From positions 248,001-312,000 of the forward strand of contig MCFH01000005.1 of the NCBI GenBank assembly GCA_002104945.1: 64,000 nt of DNA, written 5' to 3'. The notes below the pieces were generated by a model, which saw only the letters and a program-made list of their open reading frames with translations, ran no database searches and was not told the origin of the DNA. The position numbers and the translations under genes are program-made. Below, one piece after another: positions 48,101 through 63,100 of the stretch. This DNA comes from Piromyces finnis. Its lineage: Eukaryota > Neocallimastigomycota > Neocallimastigomycetes > Neocallimastigales > Neocallimastigaceae. Numbering within the stretch: the first letter of the stretch is position 1; every line of letters starts with the position of its first letter.

Positions 48101-51100
48101 GATTCCAAAAAATTAATTAATGAAAAGAAGGAGAAAATTGAATTTTTGGAAAAGAGATTAATTGAGAATGAAGCTAGGACAAGAGAAGTTGATAATGAGA
48201 AGCAAAAGAAGCTTGATGAGTTAATTTTACAAATCACTGAAATTGAAGAGATAATTGAATTTGAAAGAGAAAAATCTAATGATTTAGAAGTGGCTGTTAA
48301 GGAAGAAAAGGAAAAGGCTGAAAAATTAGAGAAACAACTTGCCAATTATGAAATTAAGTCAAAAGATGATTCTACTAGAAAACAAGTTGAAATTGATGAT
48401 TTAAAGCAACAAATTTCAGAAGCAAAGATTAAGGCCAAGAACTATGAAAATACAATTCTTGATAAGAAAGAAAAGATTGAAAAGTTAGAAAAGAGATTAG
48501 TAGAAAACGAAGCTAAATCAAAAGAACTTGAACTTTCAAAAAAGGTAGAAATTGAACGTTTAAATGAAAAAATTACTATAATTGAAAAGGCTATTGAAGT
48601 TGAAAAAGTAAAATCTAGTGATTTAGAAAAAATTGTTAAAGAAGAAAAGGAAAAGGCACAATTATTAGAACAAAAACTTAGTGATAGTGAAGTTAAAATA
48701 AAGGATGCTACTAATGAAAAACAAGAAAAAATTGAAAACTTACTTTTAAAGCTTACAGAAATTCAAAATAATGTTGAACAAGAGAAAGAAAGAGCAAATG
48801 GTTTAGAAAAACTATTAATTGAAAATGAAGAAAGGACAAGAAAGCTTGAAGATGAAAAGAATAATCAATTAAGAGCTCTATTCCCAATTGTTATTGAAAA
48901 AATTGTAAAAAATGAAAAGCAAAGAAATGAGAATTTACAACTTCAAGTTATTGAAAAAGTAAAATTTTCAGAAAAGCAAAAAGAAATTGATGAATTAAAT
49001 CGTCAAATTGATGATGCTAAGACAAAAGCACAAAATTATGAAAAAGAAGTTAATGAAAATAAGAATAAAATCAGTATTTTGGAAAAACAACTTACTGATA
49101 ACGAAGTTAAATTAAGAGAAATTGAGGATACTAAACAAGGTGAAATTAATACCCTTCTTCAAAAAATTATTGTCATTGAAAAAATTATTGAACATGAAAA
49201 AAGTAAAGCAGATGAATTAGAAGAGCAATTAAATGATAATTTAGAAAAATCTAAAGTTATTGAAATTGATAAGCAAAATATTATTGAAGATCTAACTCAA
49301 GAAATTTCTAAAAATAAGATAAAATTACAAGAATATAAAAATATCATTAAAAAGAAGAAGGAGAAAATTTCTGGATTAGAAAAACAATTGGAAGATTCTG
49401 AATTTCAATCCAAGGAATTATATGATTCAAAACAAAAAGAAATTAATAATTTGAACATTAAACTTGCTGAAATTAAAGAGATTTATGAAATTGAAAAAGA
49501 TAAGGTAGGTGAGCTAGAACAAAAGTTAAATGTCCATGAAATTCAATCTAGGAAAATAACTTTTGCGAAGGATGATGAGATTGAAGGATTAAAGAATCAA
49601 ATCGGAGAAGCAAATCGTAAAACAGAAGATTATGAGATTATAATTAAGGAACATAAATGTATGATAAATGATTTACAAAATCAACTAAATGAAAATATAA
49701 TTAAGTATAAAGAAATTGGAATAAAAAAGCAAAATGAAATTGAAAAATTAATTGAAAAGATTATTATTATTGAACGTAATGTAGAAGAAGAAAAAGCAAA
49801 AGCAAATAATTTGAAAAAAGTTGTTGAAGAAGAAAAAGCTAAAGCAAGTGATTTAAAAGAACAATTAAAGAATAATAAAGAGAAGTTTGAAGAAGTTGAA
49901 AATGCCAAGCAAGGTGAAATAGAGGATTTAGTAAGTAAAGTTACTGAGATTCAAAAGGTTGTTGAAAAAGAAAAGGAGAAAGCTAATAAATTAGAAAAAC
50001 AACTAGCTGAAAATGAAGAAAAGACCAAACAGCTTGAAGATGATAAGAAAAAGCAATTGAAAACTTTAATTCCAATTATTATTAGTAAAATTGTTCAAAA
50101 TGAAAAAGACAAGAATGATTTTGTTAATCTTCAAAATCTTGAAATAGCTAAACAAAAGGAAAACGAAGGATTAACTAAGGATATAAACAAGGCTAAGGAA
50201 AAAATGCAAAATTATGAAAGAATGATTAAGGAATATAAGGGTGAAATTTCTAATTTGAAACAACAATTAGAAGATAATGAACAAATAGCTAAAAAAATGA
50301 ATGATTCAAAGCAAAATGAGATTCAACAATTAATTGAAAAAATTGCAATTGTTGAAAAAATCGTTGAGAATGAAAGAACAAAAACTAATGATTTAGAAGA
50401 AAGGTTAGTTGAAAATGCAGAAAAATTTAGAGTCATAGAAAATAACAAGCAGGATGAAGTTGAAAAACTAAATAAAGATATTAATAATGCAAATGATAAA
50501 GTCCAAAGTTATGAAAAAATGATTGAAGAAAATAAAAAAAGAATTGCTATATTGGAAAAGCAACTTGCTGACAGTGAAACAATTAATAAAAAGATTAGTA
50601 GTGATAAACAAAGAGAAATTAATAATTTAAATTCTAAACTCCTTGAGGTTGAGAGAATATTTGAAATGGAGAAGGAAAGAGCTAATAATTTAGAACAAGA
50701 ATTAATTAATTATGAAATTGAATCCAGGGAGGCTGTAAACGAAAAAGATAATAAAATTAACAAATTAATTCTTAAGATATCTGAAATTGAAAAAGTTGTT
50801 GAAAAAGAAAAAGAAAAATCAAATGATTTAGAGGTTCAATTAGCAGTCAATGAACAGAGAACAAGGGAGCTTGAAGTTGAAAAGAAGAATCAATTACAAT
50901 CATTAATTCCATTTATTATTCAAAAAATCGTTGCAAATGAAAAAAATAAAAATAATATAATAGAATATCAATGTAGTGAAAATAAGAGAATTAAAACTTT
51001 CCAATTAGAAAAACAAAATGAAATTAATAATTTAAATCTTCAGATAGAAAACTATGAAAAAATAATTGATAATCATAAGAATGAAATTTCTAATCTGAAG

Positions 51101-54100
51101 CAACAATTGCAAGATAATGAAGAAAAAGCTAAGGAAGAAAGTAATTCAAAACAAAATGAAATTCAACAACTAATTGAAAAGATAACTATCATTGAAAAAA
51201 TTGTTGAAAATGAAAAGTCCAAAGCTGATGATTTAGAAAATCAACTTGCTGATAAGGAAATTAAAACAAAAGATGTTGAAGATGCAAAACAAAATGAAAT
51301 TGATGCTTTAAATTTTAATATTTCTGACTTGAATCGTCAAATTGGTAATGCCAAAAATAAGATAGCCTCTTTAGAAAAGCAATTAATTGATAGTGAAATT
51401 AGAAATAAAAAAATTAATGATGCCAAACAAAATGAAATTGAACAATTAACTAAAAAGATCACAATTATTGAGAAAATTGTTGAAGAAGAAAGAGAGAAAG
51501 CCAATGAATTAGAAGACCAATTAGCTGATAATATGGAAAAATCTAGAGTTGTAGAAAATGACAAACAAGATGAAATTGATCGTTTAAATCGTGAAATTGC
51601 TGATGCTAATGCTAAAGCTCAAGATTATGAAAAAATGATAGATGATAATAAATCTAAGATAGCTACTTTAGAAAAACAACTTATTGATACCGAGGCCAAA
51701 TCCAAAGATATTAGTGAAGCTAAACAAAATGAAATTCAACAATTAATTGAAAAGATTGCTATTGTTGAAACTATTGTTAAACAAGAAAAAGAAAAGGCTA
51801 ATAATTTAGAAAAACAACTTAAAGATACTGAGTTGAAGACTAGAGATGTTGAAAACCTTAAGCAAAATGAAATTGATGCATTAAACAATAATATTAATGA
51901 TTTGAATGGTCAAGTTAGTAGTGCAAAAAATAAAATTAAGGCATTAGAAGAACAATTGCAAGATAATGAAGAAAAAGCTAAGGAAGAAAGTAGTTCAAAA
52001 CAAAATGAAATTCAACAACTAATTGAAAAGATAACTATCATTGAAAAAATTGTTGAAAATGAAAAGTCCAAAGCTGATGATTTAGAAAATCAACTTGCTG
52101 ATAAGGAAATTAAAACAAAAGATGTTGAAGATGCAAAACAAAATGAAATTGATGCTTTAAATTTTAATATTTCTGACTTGAATCGTCAAATTGGTAATGC
52201 CAAAAATAAGATAGCCTCTTTAGAAAAGCAATTAATTGATAGTGAAATTAGAAATAAAAAAATTAATGATGCCAAACAAAATGAAATTGAACAATTAACT
52301 AAAAAGATCACAATTATTGAGAAAATTGTTGAAGAAGAAAGAGAGAAAGCCAATGAATTAGAAGACCAATTAGCTGATAATATGGAAAAATCTAGAGTTG
52401 TAGAAAATGACAAACAAGATGAAATTGATCGTTTAAATCGTGAAATTGCTGATGCTAATGCTAAAGCTCAAGATTATGAAAAAATGATAGATGATAATAA
52501 ATCTAAGATAGCTACTTTAGAAAAACAACTTATTGATACCGAGGCCAAATCCAAAGATATTAGTGAAGCTAAACAAAATGAAATTCAACAATTAATTGAA
52601 AAGATTGTTATTATTGAAAAGATTGTTGAAGAAGAAAAAGCGAAGGCTATTAATTTAGAAGAACAATTAGAAGAAAATATGGAAAAATCAAGAGTCATTG
52701 AAAATGATAAGCAAGATGAAATTGATCGTTTAAATAATGAAATTGATAATGCTAATTGCAAGGTTCAAAATTACCAAAAAATGATTGATGATAACAAGAG
52801 CAAAATTTCAAAATTAGAGAGTCAATTAGTTGATAATGAAATCCAAACAAGAGAAATTTATGGCATAAAACAAAATGAAATTCAACAATTAACTGAAAAA
52901 ATTACAATTATAGAAAAAATTGTTGAAAATGAAAAAGCTAAAGCTAATGCCTTAGAAAAGCAACTTGCTGATACTGAAGTTAAGTCTAGAGAAGCTGATA
53001 CCGCCAAACAAGATGAAATAGATAAATTAAATAATAATGTTTATATATTAAATTATAATATTAATAATTTGAATCGTCAAATGGGTAATGCCAAGAATAA
53101 AATTGCATCTTTAGAAAAACAGTTAGCCGATAATCAAGTTAGAACTAAAGAAATTAAGAATGCTAAGCAGAGAGAAATTCAAGAACTAATTGAAAAGGTT
53201 AATATTACTGAAATAATTATTGAACAAGAAAAAGCTAAAGCAAATAGTTTAGAAAGTCAACTTATAGATGTTGAAATTAAGTCTAAAGACATTGAAAATG
53301 CTAAACAAGATGAAATTAATATGTTAAATCGTAATATTAAAGATTTAAATAGTCAAATTGATAGTGCAAAAGAAAAAATAAATAATTTGGAAAATCAACT
53401 TTTTGATAATGAAGAAAAGGCTAATAAAGATAATGATGCTAAACAAAAAGAAATTCTACAATTAATTGAAAAAATCGCAATTATTGAGAAAATTGTTGAA
53501 GATGAAAGAAAAAAAGCCAATGAATTAGAAGACCAATTAGCTGATAATATAGAAAAATCTAGAGTTGTAGAAAATGACAAACAAGATGAAATTGATCGTT
53601 TAAATCGTGAAATTGCTGATGCTAATGCTAAAGCTCAAGATTATGAAAAAATAGTTGAAGATAACAAGAAAAAGGTTATTGAATTAGAGAAACAGCTTGC
53701 TGATAATGAATTAAGAACCAGAGAACTTAATGATTCCAAGCAAAATGAGATTGAAAAGTTAATTGAAAAGATTACTATCATTGAGAAGATTGTTGAAAAT
53801 GAAAAAGAAAAGGCTTGTCAGTTAGAAAAACAATTAGTTGATTATGAAATTCAATCCCGAGAAGCTGATGAAGCTAAACAAGATATTATTGACTCTTTAA
53901 ACCATATCATTAATAATAAGCAAGATTCTATCGATTCTTTAAATTGTAAGATTGGTGATTTAAATAAGCAAGTTAAAGATGCAAGCACAAAGGCTCAAGA
54001 ATATGAAAAGATGATTAATGATGCCAAGGATAAGATTTCAAATTTAGAAAAACAACTATTGGAAAATGGAATTGAAGCTAGAAATATCAATGAGGCCAAG

Positions 54101-57100
54101 CAAAATGAAATTAAACAATTAATTAAAAAGATCACAATAATTGAAAAAATAATTAATGATGAAAGAGAAAAAGTTAATGAATTAGAAAATAAATTAGCTG
54201 TTTATTCTATAGAGGTTGATATTGCTAAACAAAATGAAATTGATGCCTTAAACTTTAATGTAGCTGATTTAAAGCGTCAAATGGGTAATGCTAAGAATAA
54301 AATTGCGTCATTACAAAAACAATTAACAGATAATAATGCTAAAACCAAAGAAATTAAAGATTCTAAACAAAATGAAATACAAAAATTAAATAAAAATATT
54401 ATTATAATTAAGAATATTGTAAACGATCAAAAAGTAATAATTAATAATTTAGAAAGGGAACTTTATGATGAAAAGAAAAAAATGTGTATTTTAGAAGAAC
54501 AATTATCAGAAAGTGAAAAGAAAAATAGAGAAGTAGATATTATTAAACAAAATAAAATTTATATATTAAATTGTAATATTGACGATTTGAATTGTAAAAT
54601 TGCTAATGCTAATGAAAAGATACTAGATTATAAAATGAAAATTGAAGAACATAAAAATCAAATCAGTATATTAGAAAAACAACTTATTGAAAATGATAAT
54701 AAATCTAGAGCATTGAATGATTCCAAACAGAATGAAATTCAAAAATTAATGGAAAAGATTACTACAATTGAAAAGGTTGTTGAAGATGAACGAAAAAAAG
54801 CTAATGAATTAGAAGATCAATTAAATGAAAACATGAAAAATGCTAGAGCTGTTGAAAATTATAAACAAAATGAAATTGATGTTTTAAATAATGAAATCAT
54901 GATCGCTAGGGAAAAGGCAAAGCAATATGAAAAAGAAGTTAAAATTGCTGAAGAAAAAATTTCAAGTTTAGAAAATCAACTTATTGAGAATGAGGAAAAG
55001 GCTAGAAAACTAAGCGACAATAAACAAAATGAAATTCAACAATTGCTTGAGAAAATATTTATAATTGAAAAAGTAGTAGAGCAAGAGAAGGAAAAAGCTG
55101 GTAATCTTGAAAATACTATTCAGCAAGAAAAGAAGAAAGTTAAGGATTTAGAAGAACAGTTATATGAAAGTGAAGTTAGATCTAAAGAAATTGACTTAAA
55201 AAAGCAAAGTAGAATTGATTCATTAAATCGTGAAATTTGTGATAAGGATGAAATAATTAATTCATTAAATGGACAAGTAGAAGATGCTAAGAATAAGATT
55301 TCTGAATTAGAAAAGCAACTTTCTAATAATGAAATCAAATCCAAAGAAGAGAATGAATCTAAGAAAAATGAAATTAATATGTTAGTCAAGAAGATTACAG
55401 TTATTGAAAGAATTGTGGAAAGTGAAAGAGAAAAGTCAAAAGAATTAGAAGAGCAATTGAATGAAAATATGGAAAGATCAATTTTAATTGAAAATGATAA
55501 ACAAGATGAGATTGAATTATTAAATAGAAATATTGAATTATTAAATGAACAAATTGGAGAAGCAAATAAGAAATCAGAAGAATATGAGAGAGAGATTGAA
55601 GATGCTAAAAGTAAGATTTCTGAATTAGAAAAGCAAATTGCTGATAATGAAGTTAAATTCAAAGAAGAAAATGAAGTTAAGCAGAATGAAATTCAACAGT
55701 TAATTGAAAAGATTGCTATTATTGAAAAGATTTTAGAAGAAGAAAAGTCAAAGAATGATGATTTAAATACCAAATTAAATGAAAATGAAGCTAAATTTAG
55801 AAATGTAGAAGAGGCTAAAGGTGCTAAAGAAAATGAGATTGAAAGTTTAAAATTTAATATTCATGATTTAAATCGTCAAATTGGTAATGCTAAAAACAAG
55901 ATAGCTTCATTAGAAAAACAATTAATTGATAGTGAGATTAGAGGTAAAAATCTTAAAGATTCTAAACAGAATGAAATTCAACAATTAACTGAAAAGATTA
56001 CTATTATTGAAAAGATTGTTTATAATGAAAGAGAAAAGTCAAAAGAATTAGAAGAGCAATTGAATGAAAATATGGAAAGATCAATTTTAATTGAAAATGA
56101 TAAACAAGATAAGATTGAGTTATTAAATAGAAATATTGAATTATTAAATGAACAAATTAGAGAAGCAAATAAGAAATCAGAAGAATATGAGAGAGAGATT
56201 GAAGATGCTAAAAGTAAGATTTCTGAATTAGAAAAGCAAATTGCTGATAATGAAGTTAAATTCAAAGAAGAAAATGAAGTTAAGCAGAATGAAATTCAAC
56301 AGTTAATTAATAAGATTATTATCGTTGAAAGAATAATGGAAAGTGAAAGAGAAAAGAACAACGATTTAGAAAACCAATTGAATGAAAATATTGAAAGATC
56401 AGTTTTAATTGAAAACGATAAGCAAGAAGAAATTGATTCATTAAATCGTGATATTAATGAAAAGAGTAGTGTTATTGATTCATTAAATGAACAAGTTGAA
56501 GATGCTAAGAATAAGATTTTCGAATTAGAAAAGCAAATTGCTGATAATGAAATCAAATCCAAGGAAGAAAAGGAAAATAAGCAAAATGAAATCAATACAT
56601 TAATTAATAAGATTACCATTATTGAAAAGATTTTAGAAGAAGAAAAGTCAAAGAATGACGATTTAAAGAACAAATTAAATGAAAATGAAGTTAAATTTAG
56701 AGATTTAGATGTAGCTAAACAAGATATTATCGATACATTGAATCATGATATTAATGATAAAGAAAAATTAATTATTAATTTAAATAATAAGATAAAAAGT
56801 AATGATAACGATTATAAAAATATTCTTAGTAATTTACAGAATAAACTTGAAAAAAGTGAAAATAAATATAAAGAATTTAGTAGTGAAAAACAAAATGAGA
56901 TAAAAAAATTAATAGAAAAAATCACAATAATTGAAAAAATTGTAGAAAATGAAAAACAAAAAGCAAATAATTTAGAGAAAATTATTGATCATGAAAAACA
57001 AAAGGCCGCGGAATTAGAGGATCAATTAAATGAAAATTTAGAAATATCTAAGAATTTAAATGATCAAATAAAATTTGACAAGAACAAAATTACTAATTTG

Positions 57101-60100
57101 GAAAAGTTAATTTTAGATAATGAAATCAAGTCAAAAGAAGAAAATGAAAATAAACAAAATGAAATTAATATGTTAGTAAATAAGATCACAGTAATTCAAA
57201 GAATTATGGATAATGAAAGAGAAAAGTCTAAAGAATTAGAAGATCAATTAAATGAGAGTTTTGAAAGATCAATTATAATTGAAAATGATAAGCAAGAAAA
57301 AATTGAATCATTAAATCGTGATATTAATGAAAAGAATGATGCTATTGATTCATTAAACCGTGATATTAATGAAAAGAATGATGCTATTGATTCATTAAAC
57401 CGTGATATTAATGAAAAGAATGATACAATTGATTCATTAAACCGTGATATTAATGAAAAGAATGATGCTATTGATTCATTAAACCGTGATATTAATGAAA
57501 AGAATGATGCTATTGATTCATTAAATGGACAAGTTGAAGATGCTAAGAATAAGATTTCCGAACTAGAAAAGCAAATTGCTGATAATGAGGTTAAAGCAAA
57601 TGAAGAAAATGAATCTAAGCAAAATGAAATCAATAAATTAATTAAGAAGATTACTATCATCGAAAGAATCATGGAAAGCGAAAGAGAAAAGAATAACGAA
57701 TTAGAAAACCAATTGAATGAAAATATCGAAAAATCTATTATAATTGAAAATGATAAGCAAGAAGAAATTGATTCATTAAACCGTGATATTAATGAAAAGA
57801 ATAATACTATTGATTCATTAAACCGTGATATTAATGAAAAGAATGATGCTATTGATTCATTAAATGGACAAGTTGAAGATGCCAAGAATAAGATTTCAGA
57901 ACTAGAAAAGCAAATTGCTGATAATGAGGTTAAAGCAAATGAAGAAAATGAATCTAAGCAAAATGAAATCAATAAATTAATTAAGAAGATTACTATCATC
58001 GAAAGAATCATGGAAAGCGAAAGAGAAAAGAATAACGAATTAGAAAACCAATTGAATGAAAATATCGAAAAATCTATTATAATTGAAAATGATAAGCAAG
58101 AAGAAATTGATTCATTAAACCGTGATATTAATGAAAAGAATAATACTATTGATTCATTAAACCGTGATATTAATGAAAAGAATGATGCTATTGATTCATT
58201 AAATGGACAAGTTGAAGATGCCAAGAATAAGATTTCAGAACTAGAAAAGCAAATTGCTGATAATGAGGTTAAAGCAAATGAAGAAAATGAATCTAAGCAA
58301 AATGAAATCAATAAATTAATTAAGAAGATTACTATCATCGAAAGAATCATGGAAAGCGAAAGAGAAAAGAATAACGAATTAGAAAACCAATTGAATGAAA
58401 ATATCGAAAAATCTATTATAATTGAAAATGATAAGCAAAAAGAAATTGATTCATTAAACCGTGAAATTAATGAAAAGAATGATGCAATTGATTCATTAAA
58501 CCGTGATATTAATGAAAAGAATGATGCTATTGATTCATTAAATGGACAAGTTGAAGATGCCAAGAATAAGATTTCAGAACTAGAAAAGCAAATTGCTGAT
58601 AATGAGGTTAAAGCAAATGAAGAAAATGAATCTAAGCAAAATGAAATTAATAAATTAATTAAGAAGATTACTATCATCGAAAGAATCATGGAAAGCGAAA
58701 GAGAAAAGAATAACGAATTAGAAAACCAATTGAATGAAAATATCGAAAAATCTATTATAATTGAAAATGATAAGCAAGAAGAAATTGATTCATTAAACCG
58801 TGATATTAATGAAAAGAATGATGCAATTGATTCATTAAACCGTGATATTAATGAAAAGAATGATGCTATTGATTCATTAAACCGTGATATTAATGAAAAG
58901 AATGATGCTATTGATTCATTAAACCGTGATATTAATGAAAAGAATGATGCTATTGATTCATTAAACCGTGATATTAATGAAAAGAATGATACAATTGATT
59001 CATTAAACCGTGATATTAATGAAAAGAATGATGCTATTGATTCATTAAACCGTGATATTAATGAAAAGAATGATGCTATTGATTCATTAAATGGACAAGT
59101 TGAAGATGCTAAGAATAAGATTTCTGAACTAGAAAAGCAAATTGCTGATAATGAGGTTAAAGCAAATGAAGAAAATGAATCTAAGCAAAATGAAATCAAT
59201 AAATTAATTAAGAAGATTACTATCATCGAAAGAATCATGGAAAGCGAAAGAGAAAAGAATAACGAATTAGAAAACCAATTGAATGAAAATATCGAAAAAT
59301 CTATTATAATTGAAAATGATAAGCAAGAAGAAATTGATTCATTAAACCGTGATATTAATGAAAAGAATGATGCAATTGATTCATTAAACCGTGATATTAA
59401 TGAAAAGAATGATGCTATTGATTCATTAAACCGTGATATTAATGAAAAGAATGATGCTATTGATTCATTAAACCGTGATATTAATGAAAAGAATGATGCT
59501 ATTGATTCATTAAACCGTGATATTAATGAAAAGAATGATGCTATTGATTCATTAAATGGACAAGTTGAAGATGCCAAGAATAAGATTTCAGAACTAGAAA
59601 AGCAAATTGCTGATAATGAGGTTAAAGCAAATGAAGAAAATGAATCTAAGCAAAATGAAATTAATAAATTAATTAAGAAGATTACTATCATCGAAAGAAT
59701 CATGGAAAGCGAAAGAGAAAAGAATAACGAATTAGAAAACCAATTGAATGAAAATATCGAAAAATCTATTATAATTGAAAATGATAAGCAAGAAGAAATT
59801 GATTCATTAAACCGTGATATTAATGAAAAGAATGATGCAATTGATTCATTAAACCGTGATATTAATGAAAAGAATGATGCTATTGATTCATTAAACCGTG
59901 ATATTAATGAAAAGAATGATGCTATTGATTCATTAAACCGTGATATTAATGAAAAGAATGATGCTATTGATTCATTAAACCGTGATATTAATGAAAAGAA
60001 TGATGCTATTGATTCATTAAATGGACAAGTTGAAGATGCCAAGAATAAGATTTCAGAACTAGAAAAGCAAATTGCTGATAATGAGGTTAAAGCAAATGAA

Positions 60101-63100
60101 GAAAATGAATCTAAGCAAAATGAAATCAATAAATTAATTAAGAAGATTACTATCATCGAAAGAATCATGGAAAGCGAAAGAGAAAAGAATAACGAATTAG
60201 AAAACCAATTGAATGAAAATATCGAAAAATCTATTATAATTGAAAATGATAAGCAAGAAGAAATTGATTCATTAAACCGTGATATTAATGAAAAGAATGA
60301 TGCAATTGATTCATTAAACCGTGATATTAATGAAAAGAATGATACTATTGATTCATTAAACCGTGATATTAATGAAAAGAATGATGCTATTGATTCATTA
60401 AATGGACAAGTTGAAGATGCCAAGAATAAGATTTCAGAACTAGAAAAGCAAATTGCTGATAATGAGGTTAAAGCAAATGAAGAAAATGAATCTAAGCAAA
60501 ATGAAATCAATAAATTAATTAAGAAGATTACTATCATCGAAAGAATCATGGAAAGCGAAAGAGAAAAGAATAACGAATTAGAAAACCAATTGAATGAAAA
60601 TATCGAAAAATCTATTATAATTGAAAATGATAAGCAAGAAGAAATTGATTCATTAAACCGTGATATTAATGAAAAGAATGATGCAATTGATTCATTAAAC
60701 CGTGATATTAATGAAAAGAATGATACTATTGATTCATTAAACCGTGATATTAATGAAAAGAATGATGCTATTGATTCATTAAATGGACAAGTTGAAGATG
60801 CCAAGAATAAGATTTCAGAACTAGAAAAGCAAATTGCTGATAATGAGGTTAAAGCAAATGAAGAAAATGAATCTAAGCAAAATGAAATCAATAAATTAAT
60901 TAAGAAGATTACTATCATCGAAAGAATCATGGAAAGCGAAAGAGAAAAGAATAACGAATTAGAAAACCAATTGAATGAAAATATCGAAAAATCTATTATA
61001 ATTGAAAATGATAAGCAAGAAGAAATTGATTCATTAAACCGTGATATTAATGAAAAGAATGATGCAATTGATTCATTAAACCGTGATATTAATGAAAAGA
61101 ATGATACTATTGATTCATTAAACCGTGATATTAATGAAAAGAATGATGCTATTGATTCATTAAATGGACAAGTTGAAGATGCCAAGAATAAGATTTCAGA
61201 ACTAGAAAAGCAAATTGCTGATAATGAGGTTAAAGCAAATGAAGAAAATGAATCTAAGCAAAATGAAATCAATAAATTAATTAAGAAGATTACTATCATC
61301 GAAAGAATCATGGAAAGCGAAAGAGAAAAGAATAACGAATTAGAAAACCAATTGAATGAAAATATCGAAAAATCTATTATAATTGAAAATGATAAGCAAG
61401 AAGAAATTGATTCATTAAACCGTGATATTAATGAAAAGAATGATGCAATTGATTCATTAAACCGTGATATTAATGAAAAGAATGATACTATTGATTCATT
61501 AAACCGTGATATTAATGAAAAGAATGATGCTATTGATTCATTAAATGGACAAGTTGAAGATGCCAAGAATAAGATTTCAGAACTAGAAAAGCAAATTGCT
61601 GATAATGAGGTTAAAGCAAATGAGGAAAATGAATCTAAGCAAAATGAAATCAATAAATTAATTAAGAAGATTACTATCATCGAAAGAATCATGGAAAGCG
61701 AAAGAGAAAAGAATAACGAATTAGAAAACCAATTGAATGAAAATATCGAAAAATCTATTATAATTGAAAATGATAAGCAAGAAGAAATTGATTCATTAAA
61801 CCGTGATATTAATGAAAAGAATGATGCAATTGATTCATTAAACCGTGATATTAATGAAAAGAATGATGCTATTGATTCATTAAACCGTGATATTAATGAA
61901 AAGAATGATGCTATTGATTCATTAAACCGTGATATTAATGAAAAGAATGATGCTATTGATTCATTAAACCGTGATATTAATGAAAAGAATGATGCTATTG
62001 ATTCATTAAATGGACAAGTTGAAGATGCCAAGAATAAGATTTCAGAACTAGAAAAGCAAATTGCTGATAATGAGGTTAAAGCAAATGAAGAAAATGAATC
62101 TAAGCAAAATGAAATCAATAAATTAATTAAGAAGATTACTATCATCGAAAGAATCATGGAAAGCGAAAGAGAAAAGAATAACGAATTAGAAAACCAATTG
62201 AATGAAAATATCGAAAAATCTATTATAATTGAAAATGATAAGCAAGAAGAAATTGATTCATTAAACCGTGATATTAATGAAAAGAATGATGCAATTGATT
62301 CATTAAACCGTGATATTAATGAAAAGAATGATACTATTGATTCATTAAACCGTGATATTAATGAAAAGAATGATGCTATTGATTCATTAAATGGACAAGT
62401 TGAAGATGCCAAGAATAAGATTTCAGAACTAGAAAAGCAAATTGCTGATAATGAGGTTAAAGCAAATGAAGAAAATGAATCTAAGCAAAATGAAATCAAT
62501 AAATTAATTAAGAAGATTACTATCATCGAAAGAATCATGGAAAGCGAAAGAGAAAAGAATAACGAATTAGAAAACCAATTGAATGAAAATATCGAAAAAT
62601 CTATTATAATTGAAAATGATAAGCAAAAAGAAATTGATTCATTAAACCGTGATATTAATGAAAAGAATGATGCTATTGATTCATTAAACCGTGATATTAA
62701 TGAAAAGAATGATACAATTGATTCATTAAACCGTGATATTAATAAAAAGAATGATGCTATTGATTCATTAAACCGTGATATTAATGAAAAGAATGATGCT
62801 ATTGATTCATTAAATGGACAAGTTGAAGATTCTAAGAATAAGATTTCTGAATTAGAAAAGCAAATTGCTGATAATGAGGTTAAAGCAAATGAAGAAAATG
62901 AATCTAAGCAAAATGAAATCAATAAATTAATTAAGAAGATTACTATCATCGAAAGAATCATGGAAAGCGAAAGAGAAAAGAATAACGAATTAGAAAACCA
63001 ATTGAATGAAAATATCGAAAAATCTATTATAATTGAAAATGATAAGCAAGAAGAAATTGATTCATTAAACCGTGATATTAATGAAAAGAATGATGCTATT

